From: Coccinella septempunctata
Lineage: Eukaryota > Arthropoda > Insecta > Coleoptera > Coccinellidae
Assembly (NCBI RefSeq): GCF_907165205.1
Contig: NC_058195.1
Span: 29,036,936-29,100,935, forward strand
Reading direction: 5' to 3'
DNA: 64,000 nt
Shown piece by piece: positions 1 through 10,904 of the stretch (position 1 is the first letter of the stretch; each line of letters begins with the position of its first letter). Below the pieces are notes generated by a model that saw only the letters and a program-made list of their open reading frames with translations, ran no database searches and was not told the origin of the DNA. The translations under genes and the position numbers were made by a program.

Positions 1-583
1 ATACCAGATCCTTTGTGTTAACTTCTCAATTAGAGTGAGTATTTAGTTACTGAGGCTTTAATGCATAAAGTGTTCAAAGCCTTATAATTGTTACAAAAAG
101 ACTCATCTTAACAAAAGCTTAAACTAATTAATAATGGCCAGAGGAAATTGCCCCACAAGAGCATCAATCCTTTTTTTATTAAAAATCCCGTTGCACTCAC
201 CATTTCCGATCTAACAAGGATAAAAATTGATCTCAAAATTCTCAAATCCGTATTGGAATCATGCAGAAGCTTTGATGTTTGTTTATCTCTCAATCTGTGC
301 AACATGTAGTTTGTGAATTCATGCTTGGAGAATTATAGTCTTTCTAGGTGATATTTATTGAGCATGCTTGGGAGATTAACCCGATGATTATAGCTCTCCC
401 TATGTATCTGAATACTCTTTGCCCTAATTAACAGGCGAAGTTTCAGCTTTCAGCCAATTTTGGCCTATATCCTCCCAAACTCAGTTTTACCTTGTGAAAA
501 ACGTTAGCACAGAGACCAGAAAGACATTCTATTTTTTTGAACCAATAAGTAATGTTCTATGAATATATTTAAGTTAGGCTCAC
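1..583. other. Intron of the arrestin-domain gene; nothing else recognised
   Basis: This AT-rich stretch lies beyond the splice donor of the arrestin-domain exon. I found no downstream arrestin exon, RNA gene or transposon I could support. Further exons presumably lie left of the window. Confidence 0.5.
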
Positions 584-1306
584 CTGTTGTCCATGTGCTC
601 CAACACCAGAAAATGTTTTAATAATCAAATCTTCATTTATATATCGTATATCATGTCTGGGTTTCTCTGAATGTGCTGCCAAACTTCTGACTAATTTAAC
701 CTCCACTCCCTCCAAATTATCACCCGATGTATTATTTACTTCCATGTTGATTTTTATAATTTCGCCTACTATAAACACCCTTTTGTTTATTTGAGCCTCA
801 ACAGTTACAGGTTCGGAATTGAACACCAAGCAACAACCCATCATACTTTCGTCTCTAGTTTGACATGGTTGCCTAAGACTTTCAGGTAATGTAGAAATAT
901 CCAGAATAGATATTACTGCAAGATCCACTCTATCAGTTGGATCAAAAGCTAATGGTATATCCACAATTCCTTTAAGACTGTAACGAACATAACCATAAGG
1001 AAATTCGAAAGTTGAGGGCAAACTTGGTGGTAACAGAAATGTAAATGGATAAGAATAAAATCCTGGATTTAAAACTCCATCTTCAGGCTCAAACAGTTTT
1101 GTCTCCATTTGAAAGAAATAATGAGTTCCAATGTAAGTTGGAGCATTTTTGCCTGACCCCCTCCATTCTGTGTATTCTTTACCATAACATCTTATTTTAA
1201 CAGATCTTATCTGAGTAGAGGAATCTACAGAACATGTAAACTTCCCTCGTAGTACAGTACCAGGATAAAGGGGTGGTTCATTTTCTATTATTACTTTTAC
1301 TTTCAT
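584..1306 (-). CDS. Arrestin domain-containing protein, first coding exon
   Basis: The exon encodes 241 residues starting MKVKVIIENEPPLYPGTVL. It continues with the beta-sandwich pattern of an arrestin N-domain (GKFTCSV, YGKEYTEW, PFTFLLPPSLPSTFEF, VRYSLKGIVDIP) and enters the C-domain (EPVTVEAQINKRVFIVGE, INMEVNNTSG). The start was placed at 1306 because family members begin a few residues before this motif; an in-frame upstream ATG at 1384 adds only an unrelated leader. The exon ends in phase 0 at 584, followed by the donor GTGAGC. ARRDC proteins are cytosolic adaptors that usually link membrane cargo to NEDD4-type ubiquitin ligases through C-terminal PPxY motifs. Those would lie in exons outside the window and are not seen. 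Family identity is secure; which insect paralogue it is cannot be told. Confidence 0.9.
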
Positions 1307-1731
1307 ATTGATTTTTGAATCTGAAAATCGTTTACTCCGTACTTGCCGAGAAGAGAAGACGAAGCGTAGGAAACACAGATACAATGCAAAAATGGAACTT
1401 TTCTGCGGTACGTAATTTGAAAGATAATGATGACCTTCACATAAAAAGGTGTGACCACATCAAGTTTGGAAAGGCGCAACGTCCTGAAAATGTTTCCAAA
1501 AATTACATGAAAATGTAGAATGTTGCGTCTATGGATGTAGTGTGCGTCGAAATTTGCCGTCCAAATGCAAATACAACTGCAAATAGAAACATCAACATAA
1601 ACCTAGTCCTAATATTAAAAATGTATATACATGAACAAGATTAAGTCAAAGAGGAATCTTTGATCTTTGATTAAATTTTTCTTTGGCATAAATCAGTTAC
1701 AAGGAGCAAAGAGTAGTAGTTGTTACTTTCT
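1307..1731. other. 5' flank of the arrestin gene; weak THAP-like scrap
   Basis: This is probably 5' UTR and promoter of the minus-strand arrestin gene. On the plus strand, 1515-1586 reads as a short open stretch (ECCVYGCSVRRNLPSK) resembling the opening CxxxC of a THAP zinc finger. It stops at once, so it is at most a fragment. Confidence 0.3.
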
Positions 1732-2204
1732 GCAAGGAGGTTATGCCATATGAACACAGATTCAACTCTTCTTGTTTCCATTTAACCCGATAGAGAAAAA
1801 TCCAAATTCTGGCTCAACCACACCTAAAGTACTCTTAATTTAAGACAGCTATGACTAATCCATAGAGCTAATAATATACCAGTCTCATGCAACTTCCCAT
1901 CAAGAAGAGATGATATATCCAAAGATTATAGAGTAACTCTATAATCTTTGGATATATCTTCTTGCTTCCCACTATTATATTTAGTGTCTATTAGTGTTCT
2001 GTGCTTCCCACCCTTTTATGAGATTATTTCCCACCCCTAGCCAGTGAACTCTAAAAGAACTGGAAGGGGCTATTAGGTACTGAAAAACGATGAAAAGTGT
2101 GTCCCATTGAGAGGGAAGATGTAGGACAACCTCAGATCAATAAGATTTTATTGATCTGAGAGAACTCTAAAAGAACTGGAAGGGACTATTAGGTATTGAA
2201 ATAC
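1732..2204 (+). repeat. 473-bp direct repeat, left copy
   Basis: The unit beginning GCAAGGAGGTTATGCC is repeated almost identically at 3261-3733, with about one substitution noticed. The left copy ends exactly where the P-like element begins and the right copy starts exactly where it ends. The unit holds a 64-bp palindrome and the first 163 bp of the foldback MITE that is complete downstream. Confidence 0.92.
1901..1964. mobile_element. Micro-foldback (64-bp palindrome) with 8-bp flanking duplication
   Basis: A near-perfect palindrome runs from CAAGAAG to CTTCTTG, with a 23-bp perfect inner arm (1912-1934 against 1936-1958) and a 1-base centre. It is flanked immediately by CTTCCCAT (1893-1900) and CTTCCCAC (1965-1972), matching 7 of 8. 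The copy in the duplicated segment is at 3430-3493. It looks like a minimal transposon made of little more than two inverted ends. Confidence 0.6.
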
Positions 2205-3260
2205 TATGGAGAGTAGAGAGAAGGAGAACGATCGCTGCTTTGAGACCACAGATTTTTTGTCCCCTAAAATATGTACCAATAGTAGTAGTTCATGCTTTTG
2301 CCAACAGGCGCGCTGGCCATCACGAGAGTGCAAAATTTTGTTTACACAAATCAAATTGTAGTTGGCTCGTTGTCTGAGTGAACTGTTTCCCTGGTGACAG
2401 ATGATAGGAATATTATTATTGTCGATTTTTGATAAGAGAACAACATATGACCATGGTGAAATGTTGAAGCGTGCGCTAGTATAAGAGTGTTTTGGCATCG
2501 GAAAGAAAAGGAGAAGAGATAAAATTTCCGAGAGCATTTTTGAGAGAAAATTGGAAAAAACCTTATCTCAAGAATCAACTCCCAATCAATTTGTGTGTCA
2601 AGAGCACTTTTGCGATGAAGATATCAAAAAGATGATGGATTCATTATAAACGAAATCGAAATTGTCATCCCTCGTGAGAAGTTGACTCTTCTGAATTAGA
2701 ATATTTAACCAATAAAACTACATGGTTCAGAAGTAAATATTCTTGAAGAATTTTGTTGGCATAACATAATATATGGTTTATATCGGTTCTCAGCTGAGTA
2801 TTGGCAAAAGAATCTACTCTAATACCTAAGTGATAAATCTGAGACTGCTACCTTTTGTTGTCTTGATGTGTACTGCTCCTCACTACGGATTTATATAATT
2901 TTGAAGATTAGTAAACCAACTAACATAGCTGCTTTCAATAAACAATGATAAACAAAAGTAGGTACAATTTTTTTGATCAGTGATTTCTTTTGAATTTCAT
3001 TGATTTCGACTTGCATTTTATTGCATATAATTCAGAGAACTCATATTCAATATAGATTTGAAGAAAGGTATTTGAAAAATCATCAGAAAAACCACGATGA
3101 CACATAACCTTAAATAAAATGAAGGCTGTTCATTTCAAATTGACGCTTGAATCCCCACTCCTTATCGATACCCGTTGTAATCGCAGCGACACCTATTTTC
3201 CCCGTTTTTGGAGACACATTTTTAGTACGGCGATCGTTCTCCTTCTCTCTACTCTCCATA
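2205..3260 (+). mobile_element. P-like non-autonomous DNA transposon, copy 1 (THAP remnant)
   Basis: The 1056-bp element has perfect 31-bp terminal inverted repeats beginning TATGGAGAGTAGAGAGAAGG. A second copy at 55099-56123 is nearly identical but lacks 31 bp present here around 2500-2530. Near 2487-2648 the plus strand reads SESIFERKLEKTLSQES followed by NQFVCQEHFCDEDIKKMM, matching the C-terminal CxxH-F half of a THAP zinc finger, then a stop. THAP fingers and 31-bp ends are characteristic of the P-element superfamily. No transposase catalytic region remains, so it depends on a helper elsewhere. It has no ordinary target duplication here; it lies between the 473-bp direct repeats. Confidence 0.8.
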
Positions 3261-3733
3261 GCAAGGAGGTTATGCCATATGAACACAGATTCAACTCTTC
3301 TTGTTTCCATTTAACCCGATAGAGAAAAATCCAAATTCTGGCTCAACCACACCTAAAGTACTCTTAATTTAAGACAGCTATGACTAATTCATAGAGCTAA
3401 TAATATACCAGTCTCATGCAACTTCCCATCAAGAAGAGATGATATATCCAAAGATTATAGAGTAACTCTATAATCTTTGGATATATCTTCTTGCTTCCCA
3501 CTATTATATTTAGTGTCTATTAGTGTTCTGTGCTTCCCACCCTTTTATGAGATTATTTCCCACCCCTAGCCAGTGAACTCTAAAAGAACTGGAAGGGGCT
3601 ATTAGGTACTGAAAAACGATGAAAAGTGTGTCCCATTGAGAGGGAAGATGTAGGACAACCTCAGATCAATAAGATTTTATTGATCTGAGAGAACTCTAAA
3701 AGAACTGGAAGGGACTATTAGGTATTGAAATAC
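3261..3733 (+). repeat. 473-bp direct repeat, right copy
   Basis: Second copy of the 1732-2204 unit, starting immediately after the P-like element. Here the sequence continues past the end of the unit into the rest of the foldback MITE, so this copy is the complete, probably ancestral context. Confidence 0.92.
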
Positions 3734-4336
3734 GATGAAAAGTGTGTCCCATTGAGAGGGAAGATGTAGGGCAACCTCAGATCAATAAAATTTTATTGAT
3801 CTGAGAGGGCAACCCATCTCTATCTAATGGTTCGGCAACCAATCGAACAACCGTATCAGAAGTCGGACGTTGCAGTCGTCCCACTTGAACGCCCCGGGTT
3901 GTTTTTGTTTACATCATCATAAACCAATTGACAGAGCGCAGAGAGAGATAGATTGCTCTACATCTTCCCTTTCAGTCTTCCTCAGTTTGCCTGCATCGAG
4001 ATGCCATTCAGAGTTCAATGAGGCAAACTGAGGAAGACTGAAAGGGAAGATGTAGAGCAATCTATCTCTCTCTGCGCTCTGTCCATTGGTTTATAACGAT
4101 GCAAAACAAAAACAACTCGGGGCGTTGAAGTGAGACGACTGCTGCGTCCGACGTCTGATGCGGTTATTCGATTGGTTGCCGAACCATTAGAAAGAGATGG
4201 GTTGCTCTACATCTTCCGTCTCAGTTGGACACACTTTTCGTCATATTTCGGTAAATAAGAGGCCCTTTCAGTTCTTTTAGAGTTCAATGGTTTGCCTGCA
4301 TCTAGATGCCTGTTCCAGTTCTTTTAGAGTTCAATG
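3571..4336. mobile_element. Foldback MITE, CA(G/T)TGAACT family
   Basis: The termini are CAGTGAACTCTAAAAGAACT on the left and its inverse ending GAGTTCAATG on the right. Flanks are CCCCTAGC (3563-3570) and CCCCGAGC (4337-4344), a 7-of-8 target duplication that suggests a hAT-like origin. Long inner arms (about 3807-3998 against 4020-4213) fold on a centre near 4010. The left end carries a tandem duplication of about 116 bp. It has no coding capacity. The first 163 bp also occur at 2042-2204, inside the duplicated segment. Confidence 0.75.
3776..3805. mobile_element. 30-bp perfect palindrome with exact 8-bp duplication
   Basis: A perfect palindrome with half-site CTCAGATCAATAAAA is flanked by AGGGCAAC at 3768-3775 and again at 3806-3813. 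The opposite arm of the host foldback element lacks both the palindrome and the extra AGGGCAAC, so the insertion and its duplicated target can be read directly. A related palindrome (2131-2160, 3660-3689) sits in the tandem unit beside it. Confidence 0.65.
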
Positions 4337-4344
4337 CCCCGAGC

Positions 4345-5436
4345 AAAGAGGAAGGAGTTAATCCTTGCTCCAAGGCAGATGGAATCATTAGCGTAGACTT
4401 TTTTTTTGAGAGGATGCTTGAAAGGGAACTCGATGAAGTTTTATTTTTTTATACCTTGCTCAAAAAATTTGTTGAGTTCCTCATCTGGAGTCACAAAAAA
4501 TTCTAGCGGGGAGGGCTTGCCAGACCAGTTTATAAATGACTAATTTACGGCTTGGACTATAAGTTCCCGAATTTAGAAACTGTTTTGATTTTTTTTTACT
4601 ATGCTCCTATGTGCTATAGTAGTTTATCCCAAGCAAATTTAAATGCTTTCCCATTTCTGTTCATTGAAAATGATGAATATTGCAATAGAAAAGTTTCGAA
4701 GGTACAATATCCCCAATATCTGTATACTGGGGACACTTCAATTTTGATGAACGGCAAGACCCTCGATATGATACAGACTTATTGAACTAAAGAAAGAGTT
4801 CAATATACAGACTTATATATACGACATGTTGGTTTCAGGACAACAGAGTGAAAGTGAGAATTGGGTAGGCACCATCTATTTTGCCAAGGTATATTAAGGG
4901 TGTTATACCCGTTCTCCCGAAACGTGAATTCCGCTAGATGGCACTATATGAAAATTTCTTTAACTGAACATATTTTCGTCCCACCGAGACAATAGCTCCA
5001 CCCACTTTTTTCGCTACAAGACCTTTTGCCTGAGGGGACAGCAAGCGAAGGATAGTTGAGTTTATGTGTTTATTATCCCTAATAAAAGGGTCTACTAAAG
5101 ATTTGGTTTATTTCGAATCACTTCCACTTATAGGAGTTTCAGCGCGATGGTAGTAACAGAGACGCGAAAATAAATATTGTTGAAAATCGAAAAATTCTCA
5201 ATCGAGCTTTGGTATGAAAGAACCTGAAACGAGCACAAAAATATGTAGACATTTCATTGCATCAGCTAATGATGCTTTAGGATCGAGAAAGAACTGAAAT
5301 ATCTTGCAGTATACAAATTAACAGGCCTTGAATTAATGATTATAGCTGTGATGATAGTGAATAGGTATAATCATTTAGAAACTGATGATCTGGGAAAAAA
5401 CAACTGTTTGAAATTCGAAATATTTTATTTTGAAAA
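4345..5436. other. Intergenic stretch, no gene recognised
   Basis: AT-rich sequence with scattered short open frames that lack family motifs. No clear repeats or RNA genes seen. Confidence 0.4.
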
Positions 5437-6360
5437 TTATTGCCGTGTTTCATTTTTATCCCGTGCCCGCATTCCTCTTGGTATTCTCCCATCTATTAAT
5501 TCAGGAAGAATACAATTCATATAGAACTTCTCCAGCTTTGGCAAGATGATATTTTTCCATAGTGCCTCGTCACATTCTATTCTTTCTATTTGAAAATCAT
5601 CATCTGAATATAGAACGAAATCGCAAAAAATTTGTTTACAGATATTCAATTGTCCTTGCATTTGGTAAAAATAATTATGAATTTTTTTCAGCCTAAAAAT
5701 GATAGAAAATGATATTTCTTCGAAGATAACGAATTAGCTTAGAATTACCTCATTCTACCATCCTCGATGGTGAAGCAGTGCGGTTTCTTGTAGTCCCTTA
5801 GCTTTCCTTTGATTGATTGGAGACATTTGACCTCTATCAAACCATCGTCCCCAACCAATCCATAAGGAGAGGCTCCCAGGAATGGATACTCAGGGTCAAT
5901 AAATTATCCGCACCGGGTTACCCCTATATTTTTTTTAATGTTCTTACAGTGTTATCGCCTTACTTTGGCAAGGAGTGGTTGATTTTTTTTCAGCACTGAA
6001 CCAAAGTTGGAAAATGTTAGATAGTCCTGCCTGCATTGCCTCCAAAGTGCATTGTCATGCTGCCCACGAGTTATTTATTCCAAAACTTTGACGAGTCAGA
6101 TTTTCTATTTCTGAGAATATCTGAAAATTCTGACTTCTTGGAGGACATTTCTTCCTCAGTGATGTCAGGTTGGGCAGCATCTGGTCCGTAATTGAAATCC
6201 GGGCCATTGGAGAGAGTTTTCTTTTATCTTTCTTGAAAAGGTCAATAATTTCTCTCTTCTCCTTTCATGAATTTCCCTCCTCCTAACGAATGTTTTTTCA
6301 TTGTTCAGCCTTGAAGGACCTCTGCAAGTGTGTAGGTGCCAGGCAGGACCCAGCAGCATG
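5437..6360 (-). pseudogene. Decayed SWIM zinc finger + YqaJ-type nuclease gene
   Basis: Read on the minus strand, the region starts with a broken SWIM-like CxC...CTH pattern near 6310-6360 and a linker NYGPDAAQPDITEEEM near 6190. A YqaJ exonuclease core follows: DPEYPFLGASPYGLVGDDG, then LIEVKCL, which carries the catalytic E-x-K (about 5805-5905). A GT...AG intron of about 60 bases (donor after GRMR near 5753) separates this from LKKIHNYFYQMQGQLNI and CDFVLYSDDDFQIERI. Joined, the two exons match the YqaJ/lambda-exonuclease order (E-x-K, then QxQ). An in-frame TAA directly before the core and frameshifts upstream show decay. Such SWIM-YqaJ proteins are multicopy in insect genomes and are probably transposon-borne; their biological role is not established. 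Confidence 0.7.
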
Positions 6361-6505
6361 GGAAAGGGCTGCTCCGTAAGCCCGAACTGTCTATGAAACG
6401 GACTCCCTAAAATTCACCCTCTTACCTACAATATCAGCCGAAACTTTCGATGATCCGTAAAAATAACGAATTTTCGAATATTATATGTTTTATATAGGTG
6501 CATAT

Positions 6506-6540
6506 CATTGAACTCTAAAAGTTCTTTTAGAATTCACATG
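6506..6540. repeat. Short palindrome with foldback-MITE ends
   Basis: CATTGAACTCTAAAAG is followed at once by an imperfect inverse copy. The terminus is the same as that of the 3571-4336 foldback MITE, so this may be a collapsed member consisting only of its two ends. No clear flanking duplication. Confidence 0.45.
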
Positions 6541-7182
6541 ATGGTACATAGAATGGTACATATAGTCGGACACCAAAACGTTATTTTCACGTAAAATTTA
6601 TGAGGATGTTATAAATCTTGTCTGTTTTGAATTTTCTGCAAGAGTCGAGTACCACCCGTCCTTTTGTTATTATAAAATTAACCCTCATAAAAGCTGGTCG
6701 ACTGTTTGGCCATAAATCTCAATGCAAGAGCAAAGTAAATTGTAATTGGCTACTCAGAAATAGGAGGGTGGAGTTTGATGAGAGGCGGGTGAATTAATCT
6801 TATTTCCTTCAAAAATCAAGGAAAATTGAAAAAAAAAATTAATTTTTTTTTGTTATCATGAAGAAGTTCTCTTTATAAAAATACTCTCGTTGATCATTTC
6901 GAACCATCACTTCTGCATTTGAATTTATACTCATATATAAATACCACCATTTTCAAACTGAGTTTAACAGAAAAATATTCATTTTTTTTTCAAAAACGAA
7001 ACGAGAGTCTCTTTGTTCCTTCCTTCTGATTGTATATGTTGAAAATCAGATGAATTCATCGATCCGTTTTTGAATTACGATGGAAATAAATAGCATTGTG
7101 AAGCATAGGGCGAATGGAAGTATTGTACAACCTTAAGAGAAGAGATTCTGTGTTACAGTATTTACCACACATTTATCGTTAT

Positions 7183-7413
7183 CATAGCATGGCCTTTGTC
7201 CGAGAAAGATCGACTGCAACTAACCTGGCCACAATATCTCAGGTTATTGCTTAGTTCCTCGATGACGGAGGTCAGGTTGATGTGATCTGTACAGATTTTT
7301 CACGTGCCTTCGACACCGTTGACCATAATTTGCTCTTGAATAAGTTATCATTGTTCAGCTTTGCTCCAAATTTTTTGAAATTGATTCGTACCTACTTCAT
7401 TTGCAGCAGATAA
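7183..7413 (+). pseudogene. Non-LTR reverse transcriptase fragment
   Basis: About 75 codons read HSMAFVRERSTATNLATISQ, then VDVICTDFSRAFDTVDHNLL: the palm motif around the first catalytic aspartate of a LINE reverse transcriptase. One in-frame stop and no upstream or downstream domains. It resembles the fragment at 35.7-36.2 kb (VDVLYTDFSRAFDTVDH), so both likely descend from one family. Confidence 0.75.
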
Positions 7414-7762
7414 TGAACATAGGACATGGGTAGTACATTAGTAGGGGAATACAGAAAAGATACGAGTAGGCAGACATTCAGTATGTCTGTCTAAGCGGGG
7501 GGGGGGGCTCACTCAGCTTTTGCTAGTCCGAAACCGGCGCTTCCCAGATGTTGGGGAACGTCTTTATTAGATGACTAATCAGAAAATTTTCGTCTGAATG
7601 GAGCATGGGAAGTAGTCTCGAATAGTCGAGGCTAATCCATAGGAGCCTTCCTATAAGCCCGATGTCAAAACACTCCTGGCCCTTGAGCAGTGGCAGCTTG
7701 TGGTCCGAGGAGGCCATAATTTTTATAAGCAATGGATTTGAGTATTTTCAGTAAATGAACTA

Positions 7763-8633
7763 TACAGGATGTTCCTAAATTGAACGTACAAACGAAAAGG
7801 GGAGATTCCTTAAGTGAGTTTAAGAAAAAAAAGTCCCATAAACATGGGGTCGCAAACGTTTCGTTTTCGAGATACAGAGTGTTGAAGTTTGCATTTTTTT
7901 CAAGTTTTTTTCTCATAGTATCTACACTTCACAAGATATTCAACTGAAATTTGGCATAGATATTACATTTTAGAGTTCTCACCACGTGACATGGCAATTT
8001 CGATAGAAGATCTACAGGGTGATATTTTTTCTGAAACACTGCCACCTGTTCTTCTGCAGAACATTTTTTTGGTGAGCAACTGTTAATTTGAAAAAATGTA
8101 AAAAGAAGCTTTGTTCTTATACTAAACTTTTCGGTGTCTTGTAGTTTTGTCGTATCTACCAATGATTTCGAGAAAAAAAATTTTGAACGATTCTCTCGAA
8201 AGCCTCGTGAAAATCCAAATTATGATGGGAAGGCCACTTTGTAAGCTGTGGTGAATGAATTCAGTGTCAGTTTATATAAGAACAAAGATTCTTTTTACAT
8301 TTTTTCAAATCAACAGTTGCTCACCAAAAAAAAGTTCTGCAGAAGAACAGGTGGCAGTGTTCCAGAAAAAATATCACCCTGTAGATCTTCTATCGAAATT
8401 GCCATGTCACGTGGTGAGAACTCTAAAATGTAATATATATGCCAAATTTCAGTTGAATATCTTGTGAAGTGTAGATACTATGAGAAAAAAACTTGAAAAA
8501 AATTCAAACTTCAACACTCTGTATCTCGAAAACGAAACGTTTGCGACCCCATGTTTATGGGACTTTTTTTTCTTAAACTCACTTAAGGAATCTCCCCTTT
8601 TCGTTTGTACGTTCAATTTAGGAACACCCTGTA
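7763..8633. mobile_element. Palindromic MITE with about 365-bp inverted arms
   Basis: The left end TACAGGATGTTCCTAAATTG is matched by the inverse of TACAGGGTGTTCCTAAATTG on the right. The arms (7763-8128 and about 8270-8633) are near-identical, around a spacer of about 140 bp. Open frames on the two strands mirror each other because of the palindrome and are not genes. No transposase; superfamily unresolved. Confidence 0.8.
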
Positions 8634-10221
8634 TTTTTTCAATTTAATAAAAAGTGATTTTTTTTATGAATTTTCTTTGAAAATAGTTCTCAAAATTTAT
8701 TTCATAGTCCAGCAAGAATCAGCGTATAGGTGGGAGTTAATTTTTGGAAACTGACTGAAATTATTTCAAAATTAAAATCTACAATAGTTCCGCAATATAG
8801 AATTTCCTCTCTTTTATTATCCATTATATTTGCGACACAGAGTGTCCAAAATTCGAGTTCACCAGGAAGACATTTAATTTAAATAAAATAAAACGCGAAC
8901 TCCTTGTGAAAATCAACCCTCTCCAATGTAGTCGAAGTTATACAGTTCGAATTAGCTTTTGATCTGCTATATTTCTTAATAGACCTAGGTGAATCTTTAA
9001 AATCTGAATAACAATTTTGACCACACAATATTTTTTGTTCCTTCTACCTTCTATTCTGTTTATTTTCTGAAAAGAGGAGACGCAACGAGAAAATTTGAAT
9101 CCAGCAATAATTTTATCGTGATTATACCGAAGGCTTGCCTCGGTCACGTGGTTTTGAGTTCGGCTAGTAGTATAGTCTCTGCTTTGTACATCAGGATAAT
9201 TTTGAAATTTTACATTATAGCTGATCTTGACTAGAGGAGCCTGGCCTTCGCGTTCCGCTTATACATACCTTGGCACACGTGACAGTATCGCATGAAGGCA
9301 GTGCCGTACGTTATCTTCTAAGTTATGATTGAATGTGGAGATTACAAAAATTTCCAAGAATATGAATATTCTATTGACCTAGCTGAAAATATTTCAGTGA
9401 ATTTAGAATGAAGTTGAAAGGAGTAAAATGAGGGGAGGTCCGGCCTACTCTGCCGGAGCCGCACTGCCCTTGAGAGGAAATAGCTGAGTCTGGTGCATAT
9501 TTCGTTCAACTGAAGTACCCTTACAGACTTAAGGACAAAAGACCAAGAAAACCCAATACATACTCATTATGGTGAGGACTCCCAACCAGTGAACTCAGTA
9601 AAGAAATTCTTTATTTAGTTCACTGATCCCAATTCGACTGGCGGCAGTTTTGTCGGTGGGTATTAAGGTTTGACTTTCTCCACCTGCATGCATATAAACA
9701 ACGGGTCAGAAGCCATGATATCAGACCAAAATAGGCATTGCACGCTAAAGAAGCACTCGCTTAGTGGAACACGGTTTATTGTTCAGGTAAAGAGAGCACT
9801 TTTTGAAAACCGCAACTTATAAGATGCCCAAATTTTTGACTTGATCACTTTTTGCAGTATGGTTATACTGAAAATAAATATTATTGTTTCGAGAATCGGA
9901 AATTGAGCGGGTTCTTGGTTTTGCTGAGATGTTTCATATACTATGTATTTTAAACAGTGTTGCTTGTATGAACGGCTGAAGTTTTACTCTATAATAATTT
10001 TTTTCGTATGTAGAAAGAACCAAATGAAACTTCTGATAATTATTCTTCCTCTAATAAATAATACTTATATCTATAAATCTATCATTAACTTCAGATGATT
10101 CAATGACGAATAAAAATAAAAAAGGTATTTCTTATATGTTGAGAGTTGTAGATATTAAAATTGCATTTTAATAATATTAGCAAGGTAACAAAATCACGAG
10201 GTACATCTATCGGCATGGATT
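8634..10221. other. Region downstream of Miga; no gene recognised
   Basis: Lies past the Miga stop codon and presumably holds its 3' UTR on the minus strand. An ATTAAA variant polyadenylation signal reads on the minus strand at 10167-10172. A micro-palindrome is at 9587-9625. Otherwise unannotated AT-rich sequence. Confidence 0.4.
9587..9625. mobile_element. Micro-foldback (39 bp), CAGTGAACT ends
   Basis: Arms of 19 bases (17 matching) begin CAGTGAACT and meet at a 1-base centre. The flanking octamers CTCCCAAC and ATCCCAAT match at 6 of 8 positions, as expected for an old target duplication. The terminus is that of the 766-bp foldback MITE at 3571. Confidence 0.5.
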
Positions 10222-10561
10222 TTACGTTTGAACACTTAATCTTTGACAAATAATATTCACTCTAGTCTTAATATTTTGAATTACATCATCTGCTAAACTT
10301 TCAACAGTCACATATTTGCATTTTTGAAAATTGAAAATGTCTATGAGGAATTCCATCACTTGTTGTTTGAAAAATAGGCAGGTATCCCTGAGCAATTCAT
10401 CAGGCCCTAAAAAACCCCACGCCAATAAGGGACTTAGTTGTTCAGAAATTGTGTAAAAGTGTGCCATGAATCCTGTGGGGTATTTGAGCATTCGTCTCTT
10501 TGCTTTCAAAACTGACCACACAGCAGTTGTCAGAGCAGTTTCTTTGAAACTATTAGATAAC
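10222..10561 (-). CDS. Miga: Mitoguardin, coding exon 5 (last)
   Basis: Begins after the acceptor TTTCTTTCAG and completes the tryptophan codon split with exon 4. It reads LSNSFKETALTTAVWSVLKA, RRMLKYPTGFMAHFYTISEQ, SPLLAWGFLGPDELL and so on, ending TRVNIICQRLSVQT then TAA. This is the highly conserved C-terminal half of the mitoguardin (FAM73) domain, which faces the cytosol and in family members is implicated in lipid binding. The exon is undamaged despite lying at the end of a 36-kb gene loaded with transposons. Confidence 0.93.
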
Positions 10562-10904
10562 CTGAAAGAAAATTACATGAATAATTTTTTATGAATTTCA
10601 ATGAAGTTAAGGAATCATGCATAGTATAAAAAATGAGCGTCATACTCTCCCTAATCCGTATAATAATATGCTTTGAAAATAAAATTTTCTATACATCTTC
10701 AATTGGATCTATTCAGTGAATAGTTTTAAGAAAATTTACTATAACAGCGGTGATTATTTGATGAGTATAATAATAATTTAATTATGCCATAAGTGCAGAA
10801 TACCTGGAAATGAAAATGGTATTACAGGTGTTCCAGAAGTCGACGTCAAGCCGTAATCAGGTAACGGGCTAAGTCGTAATAGTCCTCAGAAAATATTTTA
10901 ATCA

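Noticed and set aside
108..305. Downstream exon of the arrestin gene on the minus strand
   Set aside because: The translation does not resemble an arrestin C-domain and lacks fitting splice phases.
1515..1586. THAP-domain gene on the plus strand
   Set aside because: Only the first ~20 residues resemble a THAP finger; a stop follows and no second half is nearby.
7929..8467. Matching ~70-residue open frames on both strands
   Set aside because: They are mirror images produced by the palindromic MITE, with no start context or known family.
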